DNA of 64,000 nt from Motacilla alba alba (lineage: Eukaryota; Chordata; Aves; Passeriformes; Motacillidae), in assembly GCF_015832195.1 (NCBI RefSeq), contig NC_052020.1:59709888-59773887 (forward strand). Reading direction: 5' to 3'. Under the pieces are notes generated by a model, which worked only from the letters and a program-made list of their open reading frames with translations, searched no databases and was not told where the DNA came from. A program made the translations under genes and the position numbers. Positions 63,624-64,000 of the stretch are shown piece by piece (the stretch's first letter is position 1; the number at the start of each line of letters is the position of its first letter).

Positions 63624-64000
63624 GTACAGAGCTCCTTGTTCCGCTCCCGTTTTGGAATTTCCATCCTTTGGAGCGAAGGGTGCCTGATCTCTACCGTGCT
63701 GTTGTGTTGGTAAATCTCCCAAAGACCGTGGAAGTTGGAAAATTGGTTATGCAGCCATCAAACCCAGGATTTGTGCTCCATTATACCAGGGTTTTAGGTG
63801 TTGCTAGAGGTGCTTCAGGAGTTCTTAAAGCCACTTCTTGTCAGTGGCGGAGCATTTTCAGTCTCAGATCAAAGTGTTGTGTTGAGATGAGAGAATCGCA
63901 GAGTAGTTTTGGTTGCAGTGGGCCTTAAAGACCATCTCATTCCAACCCCCTGCCGTGGGCAGGGACAGCTTCCAGTAGAAGGGGTGGTTTGTGTTGAGCT
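63624..64000 (+). other. FERMT2: FERMT2 intron, right part, with a CR1 tail
   Basis: Starts with GTACAG. Unique to about 63888, then a CR1 fragment running off the window. Confidence 0.8.
63889..64000 (-). mobile_element. CR1 LINE 3' end, - strand, cut by the window edge
   Basis: GAGAATCGCAGAGTAGTTTTGG, then CCATCTCATTCCAACCCCC: reverse-complement CR1 continuing past the window end. Confidence 0.85.

Noticed and set aside
1..64000. CRISPR arrays, tRNA or rRNA genes, bacterial-type operons
   Set aside because: None seen. Direct repeats here are vertebrate micro- and minisatellites, and gene structure is spliced eukaryotic.

Overview
The window is vertebrate nuclear DNA, almost certainly from a bird and probably a songbird. 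The evidence is about forty short, 5'-truncated CR1 LINE fragments on both strands, compact GT-AG introns, CpG-island promoters and abundant polypurine/polypyrimidine satellites. The species assignment is inferred from repeat style only. No bacterial-type gene, tRNA, rRNA or CRISPR array is present. Most long open frames here are read-throughs of CR1 copies or of simple repeats and are not genes.

Two protein-coding genes lie in tandem on the + strand. (1) Positions 1-~8985 hold the 3' end of DDHD1 (phosphatidic-acid-preferring phospholipase A1): the last four coding exons (1283-1432, 2734-2986, 5345-5524, 7661-7842), a 3' UTR and candidate poly(A) signals. (2) Positions ~27.5 kb to the right edge hold the 5' half of FERMT2 (kindlin-2): a CpG-island promoter with a perfect CArg-type (SRF) box, the ATG exon (28245-28401), and coding exons at 46974-47207, 58979-59113, 63174-63399 and 63521-63623. 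All exon phases join without a break. The gene order DDHD1 then FERMT2 in the same orientation matches the mammalian arrangement as I know it.

The most interesting coding signal is a 33-nt, phase-neutral candidate microexon at 62704-62736. It has strong splice sites and would insert 11 residues into the flexible loop of the kindlin-2 F1 domain.

The 9-27.5 kb interval is intergenic: unique DNA, many CR1 fragments, a 250-bp pyrimidine tract (21.6 kb) and a CpG-rich non-repeat patch (26 kb). FERMT2 intron 1 (28.4-47.0 kb) starts with a 33-34-bp minisatellite abutting the donor site and also holds a 417-bp array of a 12-bp mirror repeat (37.07-37.49 kb), a second pyrimidine tract, a 700-bp AT block and a putative LTR (43 kb). 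Intron 2 (47.2-59.0 kb) holds a solo LTR with TG/CA ends and a 5-bp target duplication (50389-50755). I found no unknown multi-gene system. The interest lies in the microexon, the promoter repeats and the transposon structures.
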